From NCBI GenBank assembly GCA_963780865.1, contig CAWADT010000017.1, positions 11,641 through 75,640 on the forward strand: a stretch of DNA of 64,000 nt. The letters run 5' to 3'. Under the pieces are notes generated by a model, which worked only from the letters and a program-made list of their open reading frames with translations, had not been told where the DNA came from and ran no database searches. This DNA is from FEN-1073 sp963780865. Its GTDB lineage: Bacteria > Chloroflexota > Anaerolineae > Anaerolineales > RBG-16-64-43. Positions 54,873 to 63,123 of the stretch are shown here, piece by piece. How positions within the stretch are numbered: the first letter of the stretch is position 1; every line of letters starts with the position of its first letter. Made by a program: the position numbers and the translations under genes.

Positions 54873-54973
54873 CTCTCCCTCATCCGGCCTTCCCCCCGGG
54901 AAATCGCCGGGGGTCCGGCCACCTTCTCCCAACGCTTGCCCTCGTGAAGCGACGGGAGGATGGAATGAGGGCG
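54873..54973. repeat. Palindromic dispersed repeat, family 2, copy 2
   Basis: Starts CTCTCCCTCATCCGGCC and ends with GATGGAATGAGGGCGAA, with an inner hairpin CCCCCGGGAAATCGCCGGGGG and the word GGCCACCTTCTCCCAACGC. Shorter than the copies at 29825 and 62962. Confidence 0.7.
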
Positions 54974-55018
54974 AACCGAGCCGTTATTCCTTTCCAGGAT
55001 TCCCGGTTGCTTTCATTA

Positions 55019-55184
55019 GCAGGGTGTTGAAAAATTGGGTATAGGTGGTCGAGTAGCGGTTTTTGCGTATCGAGACCACCAAAGATTCGCGCGCGGTCTC
55101 GATACGCCCGCAAAAAACGCGGGCTACCCCGGCCTCGCTCCGCGAAGCGGGGCGGGGCTCGACCGGCTTTTTCAACATCTTGCT
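55019..55184. repeat. MITE-like palindromic repeat, copy 3
   Basis: 166 bases with terminal inverted repeats AGCAGGGTGTTGAAAAA (55019-55035) and TTTTTCAACATCTTGCT (55168-55184), 15 of 17 matched. Interior GTGGTCGAGTAGCGGTTTTT and GGGCTCGACCGGC match the copy at 12663-12840. Too short to encode a transposase. Confidence 0.8.
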
Positions 55185-55243
55185 GGAAACGAAAGGATAA
55201 TCGGAATCAGGCGCCCTAACCAGTGGGCGCCGTTCACCCGGTC

Positions 55244-56575
55244 TTACACCTCAAAATGCTTGAACTGCGGCAGATGCGGGCGGTTTTGCGCCAGGAGCGC
55301 ATTGACCATCGTCTTGATCTCGGCCAGCGAGAGCACGGCCGCGGTCAGCGGATCGTGGGCTATGGCGTAATAAACCAGCTGCGGGTCGCCGGTCAGCCCG
55401 GCCTGAATGGCCAACTCCTCGATTTGCGAGCTGACCCCGGTCAGGATGGCGCACTGGGGCGGCAGGGCGCCGATGTGAATGGGATGGAAACCCGCCTTAT
55501 CGACCAGAAGGGGCACTTCCACGCAGGCTCCCTGCGGCAAGTCCGTCATCAGCTGGGTGTTGGGGACGTTGCCATTGAACTTGTACATCGCTCCGCCCAT
55601 CAGGGCGTTGATGATGGACGCGGCGTACTCTTCGCCGCGCATGAGGTCTTCGGGCGACAGCGGCGCATCCATGCGCTTCCGGACAATTTCCTTCCAGGTG
55701 CTTTCGGTCTGCTGGTATTCCTTGAGGATCGCGGCATAGACGCCGGGATTCCAGCCGGTCCCATGGGTGCAGTATTTTTCGATCAGGTCGGGGCGTTTGC
55801 GAAACCACCAGTTGTACTCCGAGTTATGTCCGCTCAACTCGGTGGAGTAATACCCCAGGTGCAGGTAGATCTCGTTGCGGACAATTTCCTCGTTATAGAT
55901 CTCGGGTCGCTCGGTCACGGCCTTGTGGATCAACGGGTAGGCGTCTTGCCCTTTCCACTGGAATTCCAGGTACCAAGCCTGATGGTTGATCCCGGCGCAG
56001 CGGAAGGTGATCTCGTCTATCGGCGCGCCGATCCAGCCCGCCAGCATTTCGGCGCTTCCCTGCACGGAATGACACAGCCCTGTGACCGTGATGAAAGTGG
56101 AACGCTGCAGCGCGCCGCACAGCATGGCCATCGGGTTGGTGTAGTTGAGCAGGACGGCTTGCGGGCAATGCTTTTCCATGTCGCGTACGATTTCCAGCAT
56201 GGGCGGGAGGGTTCGCAGAAAGCGGAAAATACCTGATGGACCGCGCGTGTCGCCGACGCAGGTATCGACGCCGAATTGCTTGGGAATCTCGATGTCGTGC
56301 CGCCAGACTTCGGTGTTGCCCGCCAGGATGGTGGTCAGGACCACGTTGGCGCCCCTCAGAGCCTCGGCGCGCTCGAGCGTCGCCGTAACCCTGGCCGGAT
56401 GCCTGCTGGCTTCGACGAGCTTCGTGACCGCCCGCCGGGCGAAGTCCAGCCGCTCGGGGTTGATGTCCATGAGGGCGATCTCCGCGTCCTCGAGCAGCGG
56501 AAAGGTCAGGATGTCACGCACGAGCTGCGAAGTAAACTCCAGGCTGCCGGCGCCGATGAAGGTGATCTTGGTCAT
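55244..56575 (-). CDS. melA: Alpha-galactosidase, glycoside hydrolase family 4
   Basis: 443 aa NAD- and manganese-dependent hydrolase. NAD-binding FIGAGSLEFTSQLVRDI at the N-terminus, LMDINPERL, GDTRGPSGIFRFLRTLP, LLNYTNPMAML with metal-coordinating Asn, GLCHSVQG with the metal Cys, and GINHQAWYLEF and GHNSEYNWWFRKR typical of MelA-type members. Cytoplasmic. Start ATG 56575 has AAGGAG upstream; it lies 9 bases after the second permease gene, so imported alpha-galactosides such as melibiose-type sugars are the likely substrates. Confidence 0.93.
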   Translation of the reverse strand: MTKITFIGAGSLEFTSQLVRDILTFPLLEDAEIALMDINPERLDFARRAVTKLVEASRHPARVTATLERAEALRGANVVLTTILAGNTEVWRHDIEIPKQFGVDTCVGDTRGPSGIFRFLRTLPPMLEIVRDMEKHCPQAVLLNYTNPMAMLCGALQRSTFITVTGLCHSVQGSAEMLAGWIGAPIDEITFRCAGINHQAWYLEFQWKGQDAYPLIHKAVTERPEIYNEEIVRNEIYLHLGYYSTELSGHNSEYNWWFRKRPDLIEKYCTHGTGWNPGVYAAILKEYQQTESTWKEIVRKRMDAPLSPEDLMRGEEYAASIINALMGGAMYKFNGNVPNTQLMTDLPQGACVEVPLLVDKAGFHPIHIGALPPQCAILTGVSSQIEELAIQAGLTGDPQLVYYAIAHDPLTAAVLSLAEIKTMVNALLAQNRPHLPQFKHFEV

Positions 56576-56584
56576 GGGATCTCC

Positions 56585-57424
56585 TTAGCGTTTGATGCCG
56601 CTCAGGGCAATGCCTTCGATAAACTGCCTCTGGGCGAAGAAAAATACGATGATCAGCGGCAGAATGCTGAGGAACGCGCCGGCCATCAGGACCGTGAAGC
56701 GCCCGCCGTGCGTTAGCTGGGTCTGGAAGAAAGCCAGCCCCACCGTCAGGGTGGTGTTGGGAACGTTCGGCATGTAGACCAGCGGGTGGAGCAGGTCGTT
56801 CCAGGCGCCCTGGAACGTAAAGATAGCCAGGGCGGACAGGGCGGGTTTGCCCAGCGGCAGGTAAACCTGCCAGAAGATATCCCACAAGGAAGCGCCATCC
56901 ACGCGGGCGGCGTCCACCAGTTCGCGCGGGATTGTCAGGAAATACTGGCGGACCAAAAAAGTTCCGAACGCTCCGCCCCAGAAGGCCGGCAGCCAAAGCG
57001 GCACACTGGTCCCCACCAGGTGCAGCCATTTGAAAATGATGAAATTCGGGATCAGGGTGACCTGGGCGGGGATCATCAACGTGACCATCAGGACCGAAAA
57101 GAGCAAGTTGCGTCCGCGGAACTTGACTACTGCGAAGCAAAAGGCGGCCATCGCGCAGGTGAGGAGCTGGCCGACAACGTTCAGAACGGAGATGACGGTG
57201 CTGTTGAAGAATAGCTCTGGGAAATTCAGGTCGAATGAAAACAGGCTTTGGAAATTTCCAAGCGTTGGCGGATTGGGAATCAATGTGTGAGTGAACTGGT
57301 CGGCGGGGAGCTTGAAGGAGGTGGCCACCATCCACAGGAATGGCCCGAGCATGATGACCGCCCCGACGGCCAGGATGGCGTAGGTTTCTATGTCAGTGAT
57401 GATTTTTCGAGTTTTTTTACCCAT
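56585..57424 (-). CDS. Sugar ABC transporter permease, MalG type (CUT1)
   Basis: 279 aa with six hydrophobic segments and the EAA-type loop ELVDAARVDGASLWDIFWQVYLPLGKPAL (about residues 180-208). AATAGGAG precedes ATG 57424. Forms a heterodimeric channel with the MalF-type permease whose stop lies 9 bases upstream. Confidence 0.94.
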   Translation of the reverse strand: MGKKTRKIITDIETYAILAVGAVIMLGPFLWMVATSFKLPADQFTHTLIPNPPTLGNFQSLFSFDLNFPELFFNSTVISVLNVVGQLLTCAMAAFCFAVVKFRGRNLLFSVLMVTLMIPAQVTLIPNFIIFKWLHLVGTSVPLWLPAFWGGAFGTFLVRQYFLTIPRELVDAARVDGASLWDIFWQVYLPLGKPALSALAIFTFQGAWNDLLHPLVYMPNVPNTTLTVGLAFFQTQLTHGGRFTVLMAGAFLSILPLIIVFFFAQRQFIEGIALSGIKR

Positions 57425-57433
57425 GGCCGACTC

Positions 57434-58321
57434 CTATTCATACACCACGTAGCGTTTTTCGAGCCAGAAATAGAAGGCCATCAGCATAATCACCAGAACG
57501 GCCAGCTCAATGGCCTGAGCGCTGGCCCCTCCGTAATTGAAGAAGTTCCAGGCATTGCGGTAGATCGAGAAAACCACAACCGGAATGGAACTATCGCCTT
57601 GGCCCTGGCGGGTCATCATGTAGATATAGTCGTAAGCCTGAAAGGCGTTGATGGTGGAAATCAGCGTCTGGAAGAATATGCTGGGCGTCACCAGCGGCAG
57701 GGTAATGCCGAAAAAAACCTGGAACACACTGGCCCCGTCGATGGAGGCAGCCTCATAATATTCGCTCGGGATGGCGGTCAATCCGGCCAGGAAAATGATC
57801 ATGCCCTCGCCGATTGCCCCCCAGATATTTACGATCACCACCGATACCATCGCGTTTTTGGTGCACAGCCAACAGACGGTCTTCAAGCCCAGACTGGATA
57901 AGTAATAGTTCAGAATGCCTGTGTCTTTCCCGTAAATCATATTCCAGACCAGGGCGGTGGCAACCGCGGAAGTCACGGCCGGCAGGAAGTAGATCGTCCG
58001 GAAAATGGAGATGCCGCGGAGCTTGCGATCCATCAGCATGGCCACCAGCATCGAGATGATGACCACTCCGGGGACATACAAGGCGCTGAACTCGAAGGTA
58101 TTGGTCAGCGCTTTAAAGTAGGCCGAATTCGTGAACAGAGCGGCATAATTGCTCAAGCCAGCCGGAGTGATCGGCGTCAGGAGATCCCAATGCGTGAAGC
58201 TCAGGGCGAGCGTGGCCAGGATGGAGCCAAGTGCGCCGAAGACCAGCCCGATCAGGGTGGGGATCAGCATGATCCCCAGCCATAGCCTTTCGCGCCCAAG
58301 AGGTTTCAGCCCATAATCCAC
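57434..58321 (-). CDS. Sugar ABC transporter permease, MalF type (CUT1)
   Basis: 295 aa, GTG start at 58321 with TAGGAGG 6 bases before. Six hydrophobic segments and the loop EYYEAASIDGASVFQVFFGI with the family Gly. Pairs with the MalG-type permease. A 113-base gap with a hairpin separates it from the binding-protein gene, consistent with stronger expression of the latter. Confidence 0.94.
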   Translation of the reverse strand: MDYGLKPLGRERLWLGIMLIPTLIGLVFGALGSILATLALSFTHWDLLTPITPAGLSNYAALFTNSAYFKALTNTFEFSALYVPGVVIISMLVAMLMDRKLRGISIFRTIYFLPAVTSAVATALVWNMIYGKDTGILNYYLSSLGLKTVCWLCTKNAMVSVVIVNIWGAIGEGMIIFLAGLTAIPSEYYEAASIDGASVFQVFFGITLPLVTPSIFFQTLISTINAFQAYDYIYMMTRQGQGDSSIPVVVFSIYRNAWNFFNYGGASAQAIELAVLVIMLMAFYFWLEKRYVVYE

Positions 58322-58344
58322 AGTTGCCTCCTATTCCCCGATCC

Positions 58345-58409
58345 GTCCCCTCTCCCTGGCCCGCAGGGATTGTCTTCCCATCGGGGGTGGTGCCGCAAGG
58401 AGAGGGGAC
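58345..58409. other. Hairpin between binding protein and permease genes
   Basis: GTCCCCTCTCC (58345-58355) and GGAGAGGGGAC (58399-58409) form an 11-base-pair stem around a 43-base loop. No T-run. As with similar structures in maltose operons it may stabilise upstream binding-protein mRNA. Confidence 0.55.
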
Positions 58410-58434
58410 AAGGGGTTAGAAGTGAGGAGCCTCG

Positions 58435-59778
58435 TTACTGATTTTTGGCCAGGACCGCATCGGCATCGACGACGATTTTGTCCAGGGTCGTTTTCAAGTC
58501 CGCCTCGCCGTTCCAGACGGGGGTCATGCCGTCGCCGACGACGGAAGCCCATTCATCGTAGCCTTTGAAGACCGGCTTCATATGGGCATACGCCAGCGAG
58601 TCGATAAAGATCTGGTTGTCGATTTGAGCCTTCTGCTGCAGGAAGGCCGGGCTGGCGGCCACGGATTTGAGAACCGGGCAGGCAAAACCCATTTGGGCCA
58701 GCCGGGTTTGTCCGGCTTGGCTGAGCACAAACTTGATAAAGGCAAACGCCGCGTCGGGGTGCTTGCTGTCCTTGCCGACGACGAACCCGGCGCTGTTGAC
58801 GCTGGTGGCCTGTCCGGCCGGGCCGGTCGGCATCGGAACGACATCCCATTTGAACGTGGCATCGGCGTAGCTGGGCACGGACCAATGGCCCATGGCCTCC
58901 ATGGCGGCATTCCCCGAAAGGAACAGGTCGCCGCCGTACTGACTGGTCGTGTCGGGATCGGGGATGGATTTGTCCACGCGCATCATGTCGTAAAGGAACT
59001 GCCAGGCCTGACGAGCCTTGGGCTCCCCGATCAATGTCTTGGTGTGGTCGGCGCTGACGATATCGCCGCCGTAGGCCCAGATGATCTCGCTCCAGCCGGG
59101 CTCCATGTCCCAGGGATCGATGACATAACCGAACTGATCGATCGTGCCGTTGCCTTTGGTAGACTTGGTCAGGGCTTTGGCGGTTGCGCGCAGATCGTCG
59201 TACGTCCAGCCGGCCTTCGGGTAGGCGACTCCGGCCTTGTCGAACATATCCTTATTGTAAAAGATGACGATGGTCTGGAAATCCCGCGGCAGGCCAAAGT
59301 AACCCTGCGGGGTTTTATAGGCCTCCAGAGTATTCGCGAACAGACCATCCAGCATGCCCGGATTCTTATCGATGTAGGGCTGCAGATTCAAGAGCGAGCC
59401 GCGCGCCTGATAGTCCAGATACAAGGGCGCATCCATGGCAAAAACATCCGGGGAAGAGTTGGCTGCCAGCAGCGTCTTGAGCTTGGTCCAGTAGGAGTCC
59501 CAGTCGGAGACCTGGACATCGACCGTGATGTTGGGGTTGGCCGCTTCGAAGTCGGAAACGATTGCCTTCCACACGTCCAGCTCGGCTGGGTCGCCCCATT
59601 CCATATAGGTGATCTTCACCGGGGCCGCGACGGTGGCGGTCGGGGCCGCGCTAGTGCTGCCCGGGGCCGCGCTCGTTTCGACCGGGGCCGCGCTGGTAGC
59701 GACCGTCGCCTTTGTTCCGCCGCACGCGGTCAGCAACAGGAGGGCGACTATGACAAGAGAAAACAAGATCTTTTTCAT
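58435..59778 (-). CDS. Sugar-binding lipoprotein of CUT1 ABC importer
   Basis: 447 aa from ATG 59778 (GGAGGAAGG upstream); a frame extending 12 codons upstream overlaps the isomerase gene and is less likely. Lipobox LTAC about residues 18-21, then a short Ala/Thr/Pro linker and an extracellular solute-binding family 1 domain: ITYMEWGDPAELDVWKAIVS, FEAANPNITVDVQV, DVFAMDAPLYLDYQARG, FYNKDMFDKAGVAYP, LFLSGNAAMEAMGHWSV. Likely binds alpha-galactosides or related sugars. No ATPase gene accompanies this transporter. Confidence 0.93.
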   Translation of the reverse strand: MKKILFSLVIVALLLLTACGGTKATVATSAAPVETSAAPGSTSAAPTATVAAPVKITYMEWGDPAELDVWKAIVSDFEAANPNITVDVQVSDWDSYWTKLKTLLAANSSPDVFAMDAPLYLDYQARGSLLNLQPYIDKNPGMLDGLFANTLEAYKTPQGYFGLPRDFQTIVIFYNKDMFDKAGVAYPKAGWTYDDLRATAKALTKSTKGNGTIDQFGYVIDPWDMEPGWSEIIWAYGGDIVSADHTKTLIGEPKARQAWQFLYDMMRVDKSIPDPDTTSQYGGDLFLSGNAAMEAMGHWSVPSYADATFKWDVVPMPTGPAGQATSVNSAGFVVGKDSKHPDAAFAFIKFVLSQAGQTRLAQMGFACPVLKSVAASPAFLQQKAQIDNQIFIDSLAYAHMKPVFKGYDEWASVVGDGMTPVWNGEADLKTTLDKIVVDADAVLAKNQ

Positions 59779-59791
59779 TCCTTCCTCCTTC

Positions 59792-60832
59792 TTATGAAAG
59801 TGTGACAACGGCATCCAGATTCGTTGGCCGATCTGGGTTCAACCCTTTGGAAAGCGACCGCTCGAGGGCGATCAGCTGGCCGACCGGCAGGTAGAGTACG
59901 TCCCGAACGGCTTCGTCCAAGCCCGAGCGGAAGGCGACCGCGCGGCCTCCGTCTGCCGCCTCTTCCCCCATCGCCAGGATGCGCCCCCCCAGCGCCGTGA
60001 CGTCCTTCAGCACCGCCGATTCCGGCCCGGCGCTAGAGGATGAGCGCAATCCGATCACCAGTGTCGTCGAAGTCACCATGGACTTCGGCCCGTGGCGGAA
60101 CTCCAAGAAATGGAACGGCTCGCTGTGGGTGAGGGACATCTCCTTCATCTTCAGGCTGAGCTCGCAGGCCAGACCGTAGCGGGCGCCCGAGCCGAGGAAA
60201 TAAAACCGGTCAAGGCCTTCGTCGGCGCCTAGCTCAGCGGCGAGCGGTGCATATTCGTCCAGGATTTGCCGGCCGGCTTCCGGCAGGCGGGAAAGCGAGT
60301 CGAAAAGGTCGTCGCGATGGGACCACAGGCAGGCCAGGGATACAGTTCCAAGGAAGAGGGTCGAGAAGGCGCGCGTTTGCGCCACGGATTGTTCCTGCCC
60401 GGAAGGCAGCACCAGGTTGAACGTTCCCATCTTGGCCAACGGAAGGTCGGGGTAACAGCAAAGCGTGATCAGATCGCCTCGGCCCTCGGTGAGGAAAGCC
60501 TGGCAGGCGCGCAGCGTTTCGGTCGTCTCTCCCGAGCGGCTGACGGCAATCAGGAGAGTTCGGCCGGCGGCGTAGCTGGTCTGCGGGGAAAGCCATAACT
60601 CTGAGGCGGGGAAGGCGCGGCAGAGCTTTCCGGTCAGCGCCTGGGTTTGGGCGGCCGCGGAGAGGGCCAGGTAATAGGTCGAGCCACAGCCGGTGAACAG
60701 GACTTGGGCGTAGCGATCCGGATGGAAGCGCTGCAGGCCGGCACGCTGTTCCCGCAAGAGCTCCAGAGCGGAGACCCAGGCTTCCGGCTGCGAAAGGATT
60801 TCCCGGTGGGTGAAAGTATCGACCGTCGTCAT
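59792..60832 (-). CDS. agaS: AgaS/GlmS-C-type SIS sugar-phosphate isomerase or deaminase
   Basis: 346 aa with two SIS domains and no glutaminase domain: LFTGCGSTYYLALSAAA, AVSRSGETTETLRAC, FYFLGSGARYGLACELSLKM, FHFLEFRHGPKSMV. The ETSREI-like opening HREILSQPEAW is typical of AgaS. It may convert galactosamine-6-phosphate or an aldose phosphate to tagatose-6-phosphate, feeding the kinase and aldolases in this operon. It begins 6 bases after the amidohydrolase stop. Confidence 0.88.
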   Translation of the reverse strand: MTTVDTFTHREILSQPEAWVSALELLREQRAGLQRFHPDRYAQVLFTGCGSTYYLALSAAAQTQALTGKLCRAFPASELWLSPQTSYAAGRTLLIAVSRSGETTETLRACQAFLTEGRGDLITLCCYPDLPLAKMGTFNLVLPSGQEQSVAQTRAFSTLFLGTVSLACLWSHRDDLFDSLSRLPEAGRQILDEYAPLAAELGADEGLDRFYFLGSGARYGLACELSLKMKEMSLTHSEPFHFLEFRHGPKSMVTSTTLVIGLRSSSSAGPESAVLKDVTALGGRILAMGEEAADGGRAVAFRSGLDEAVRDVLYLPVGQLIALERSLSKGLNPDRPTNLDAVVTLS

Positions 60833-60838
60833 CCGTGT

Positions 60839-61888
60839 TCAACCCCGTGCTGCTGGTATACCAAGCAAACGTTCGGCATTTTGGAAATAAACCTTTTCGA
60901 GGACCTCATCCGGCAGGGACAGTCCGTAAATACACCAGCGTCCTTGCATCGGCGGGTAAGCGGTGTCGTAGTTGAAGTATTCGTCGTCGGTCTCCAGAAA
61001 GCGGTAGATCACGCGGTATGCCTCGAGGCTGGGGCCCATATCCGAGCCAAAGAGGATGCGGTCGGCGTATTGCAGGAAGAAACGCCTAGCGGTGTAGGGC
61101 TGGCGGCCCAGTTCGCCCAGGCGGGCGGAGATATCCACGTTGAAATTGGGACAACGGTCGAGCAGCGCTCCGACCCAGCCAAGGTTCTCGGCGTAACAGC
61201 CGACGTGGGCGCCGATGAATGTCGTGCGCGGATGGCGGGCCACCAGTTCCGCCAATCCGCTTACGATACTCAGAAAAGGCGGGAAGGGCGGACTGGGGAA
61301 GCGCCAGTCGGGGTGGGCTAGCAGCTCCTCCCAGCGTTCGTTGGTCTCGTCCAGCGGGTCGAAGAAGGCGATGGGATCGGCGACATGGATCATCACCGGC
61401 AGACCGATTTCGCCGGCGGTTTCCCATATGGGCGCCAGGCGCGGATCGTCGACCTTGACGAGTTGATCGTGATGATCGCAGACGTTCAATCCGAAGCCCT
61501 TCCAGATCTTCAACCCCTGGGCGCCGCGTCCTTTCTGGACCCGCAACCTGCCCGCGGCCCATTCGGGAAATTTATCGCCCTGCTCCTTCCATAGGGACCA
61601 GTCCACGCCGCCGAAAATCTGGAAGCGCTCGGGTGAGGGAACTTTGAAATGCTCCAGGTGCGCGTTGAGCAGATCCTCGCCCCAGCCGCCATCCAGATCC
61701 ACGTAGATGCGGATGCCGGCGGCATCGAGCTGGTCAAGCAGCTCCTCCAGAGGACGCCGGTCCCATCCGCCGCCGAAGGCTTCGCCCAAGTGGTTGTGGG
61801 CGTCGATCGCGGGGAATCGCGGCCGCGCCACCGGGGTCGTTTTGGTCACCAAGGAAGAACGAGGATGATATTGATTTAGTTCCATCAT
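60839..61888 (-). CDS. Amidohydrolase-family (COG2159-like) metal enzyme of unknown substrate
   Basis: 349 aa TIM-barrel. The N-terminal metal site is a variant AIDAHNHLG (HxH, about residues 29-31); other candidate ligands are in MIHVADPIAFFDP (His), TTFIGAHVGCYAE (His) and LFGSDMGPS (Asp), the set used by amidohydrolase_2 decarboxylases and lactonases. It starts one base after the DeoR stop (ATG 61888 or 61885) and precedes agaS. In an aminosugar or galactose operon it could deacetylate an N-acetyl sugar phosphate, or open a lactone; neither is shown by the sequence. Confidence 0.8.
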   Translation of the reverse strand: MMELNQYHPRSSLVTKTTPVARPRFPAIDAHNHLGEAFGGGWDRRPLEELLDQLDAAGIRIYVDLDGGWGEDLLNAHLEHFKVPSPERFQIFGGVDWSLWKEQGDKFPEWAAGRLRVQKGRGAQGLKIWKGFGLNVCDHHDQLVKVDDPRLAPIWETAGEIGLPVMIHVADPIAFFDPLDETNERWEELLAHPDWRFPSPPFPPFLSIVSGLAELVARHPRTTFIGAHVGCYAENLGWVGALLDRCPNFNVDISARLGELGRQPYTARRFFLQYADRILFGSDMGPSLEAYRVIYRFLETDDEYFNYDTAYPPMQGRWCIYGLSLPDEVLEKVYFQNAERLLGIPAARG

Positions 61889-61889
61889 C

Positions 61890-62669
61890 TCAAGCTTGGA
61901 TTAATTGGATGTTGCGCGCCTGCGCTTCTGAAACGAAATCCGATGGGATCCGGGTGTCGGTCACGATGGTGTGGATGCTTTCGATCGGAGCCAGCAGGAC
62001 GGTGGCGACGCGGCCGAACTTGGAACTGTCGCTGACGACGATCACCTCGCGGCCGGCCTTCAGGATGGCCCGGTCGGTCATGGTCTCCGGCAGGTAATCG
62101 TTGGTCAGCCCTTGCTCCAGGCTGATGGCGCGCGTGCCGATGACGATTTTATCCGCCCGCACTTCCGCCAGAGCCAGTTCGGTGATATGCCCGATGAAGG
62201 AAAGCTCGCTGGTTCGCAGGATTCCACCCAGGCACACCAGGGTGATATCCGGCAGGTCGGCCAGAGCGTTGATAACCGGCAGGGAGTTGGTAATGACGGT
62301 CAGACCGTGCCGGGAGCGCAAGGCGCGGGCAACTTCCAGAACGGTCGTCCCGCTGCCCAGGAAGATGGTCTCGCCGTCCTGGATAAGGGCCGCAGCCGCC
62401 TGGCCGATACGAATCTTCTCGTCGGCTTGCTCTCCCTGGCGCTGGAGTATGGGCAGCTCGGGAGGAGCGACTTGCAAAACGATCGCGCCGCCATGGACGC
62501 GTTGGGCCTTGCCCTGGGCGGCCAGCGTTTCCAAGTCGCGTCGGGCGGTGGCTTCGCTGACATCGAATGTTTCGCAGATCTTGGCGACAGTGATCCGCTG
62601 GTTGCGGGCGATTAGTTGGACAATCTGGTTTTGGCGTTCAACGCCGGATAATATGGAATTGGAGTTCAT
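61890..62669 (-). CDS. DeoR-family transcriptional repressor
   Basis: 259 aa from ATG 62669 (AGGAC upstream); a TTG start 30 bases earlier is possible. N-terminal winged helix (about residues 10-65; ERQNQIVQLIARNQRITVAK, DVSEATARRDLETL) and a DeoR sensor domain binding a sugar phosphate (FLGSGTTVLEVAR, VITNSLPVINAL, GIxR-type FIGHITELAL). First gene of the long minus-strand operon; probably represses it until tagatose-phosphate or a related ester accumulates. Confidence 0.92.
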   Translation of the reverse strand: MNSNSILSGVERQNQIVQLIARNQRITVAKICETFDVSEATARRDLETLAAQGKAQRVHGGAIVLQVAPPELPILQRQGEQADEKIRIGQAAAALIQDGETIFLGSGTTVLEVARALRSRHGLTVITNSLPVINALADLPDITLVCLGGILRTSELSFIGHITELALAEVRADKIVIGTRAISLEQGLTNDYLPETMTDRAILKAGREVIVVSDSSKFGRVATVLLAPIESIHTIVTDTRIPSDFVSEAQARNIQLIQA

Positions 62670-62702
62670 TAGCGTTGTCCTTGAACCAATCACATTCAAT
62701 CA

Positions 62703-62739
62703 AATTCGGTCATATTATTTCATACTTTATGAGCGAATT
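62703..62739. promoter_or_regulatory. Inverted repeat, probable DeoR operator
   Basis: AATTCGGTCATA (62703-62714) and TATGAGCGAATT (62728-62739) are inverted repeats matching in 11 of 12 positions, 13 bases apart. They cover the promoter boxes of the DeoR gene. Confidence 0.65.
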
Positions 62740-62742
62740 CAA
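62714..62742 (-). promoter_or_regulatory. Candidate promoter of the DeoR-led operon
   Basis: Minus strand TTGAAT (62737-62742), 17-base spacer, AATAAT (62714-62719), 45 bases upstream of ATG 62669 and overlapped by the inverted repeat. Confidence 0.55.
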
Positions 62743-62961
62743 GTGGTAAATTCTAGCAAATTATGCCGGTTAATTAGCAAATTGGAGCGTCGTTCTCGAT
62801 TTGGCAAAGGGGAATAACTATGTCAGCAAATTTACCGTACTCATCTCCGCGCCAATATTTGTTAAAAATAAAGCATAGTTAACTTTAATTAAATTCCCAT
62901 GCCGTATCTATTCAGCCCAACCCAAGCCGGAATGAATTTCACGGGATTAATGCCCGGTTTT

Positions 62962-63083
62962 TCTCTCCCTCATCCGGCCTCCCGTCGCTATCCCTCGCTC
63001 CGCTCGGGACGGGCGCTCCGGGACAGGTTCGGCCCTCTTTTCCCAGCATTAGCTGAGAGAGGCGCGGGATGAGGGGGGAAAGC
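62962..63083. repeat. Palindromic dispersed repeat, family 2, copy 3
   Basis: Begins TCTCTCCCTCATCCGGCC and ends GATGAGGGGGGAAAG. The segment from CCTCCCGTCGCTATCCC to GGGACAGGTTC is the same as in the copy at 29825-30012. Lies 40 bases downstream of galE. Confidence 0.75.
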
Positions 63084-63123
63084 TGACTGGCGCGGTTTTT
63101 CCCAACATGCTCCGTTTGAGATT

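Larger units (their letters stand above)
54788..55243. other. Intergenic region filled by two repeats
   Basis: 456 bases inside the galactoside gene set, holding repeat copies at 54873-54973 and 55019-55184 and little else. They interrupt what is otherwise a tightly packed operon. Confidence 0.7.

Noticed and set aside
58582..59805. 407-codon plus-strand frame
   Set aside because: Antisense to the binding-protein gene of the CUT1 importer.
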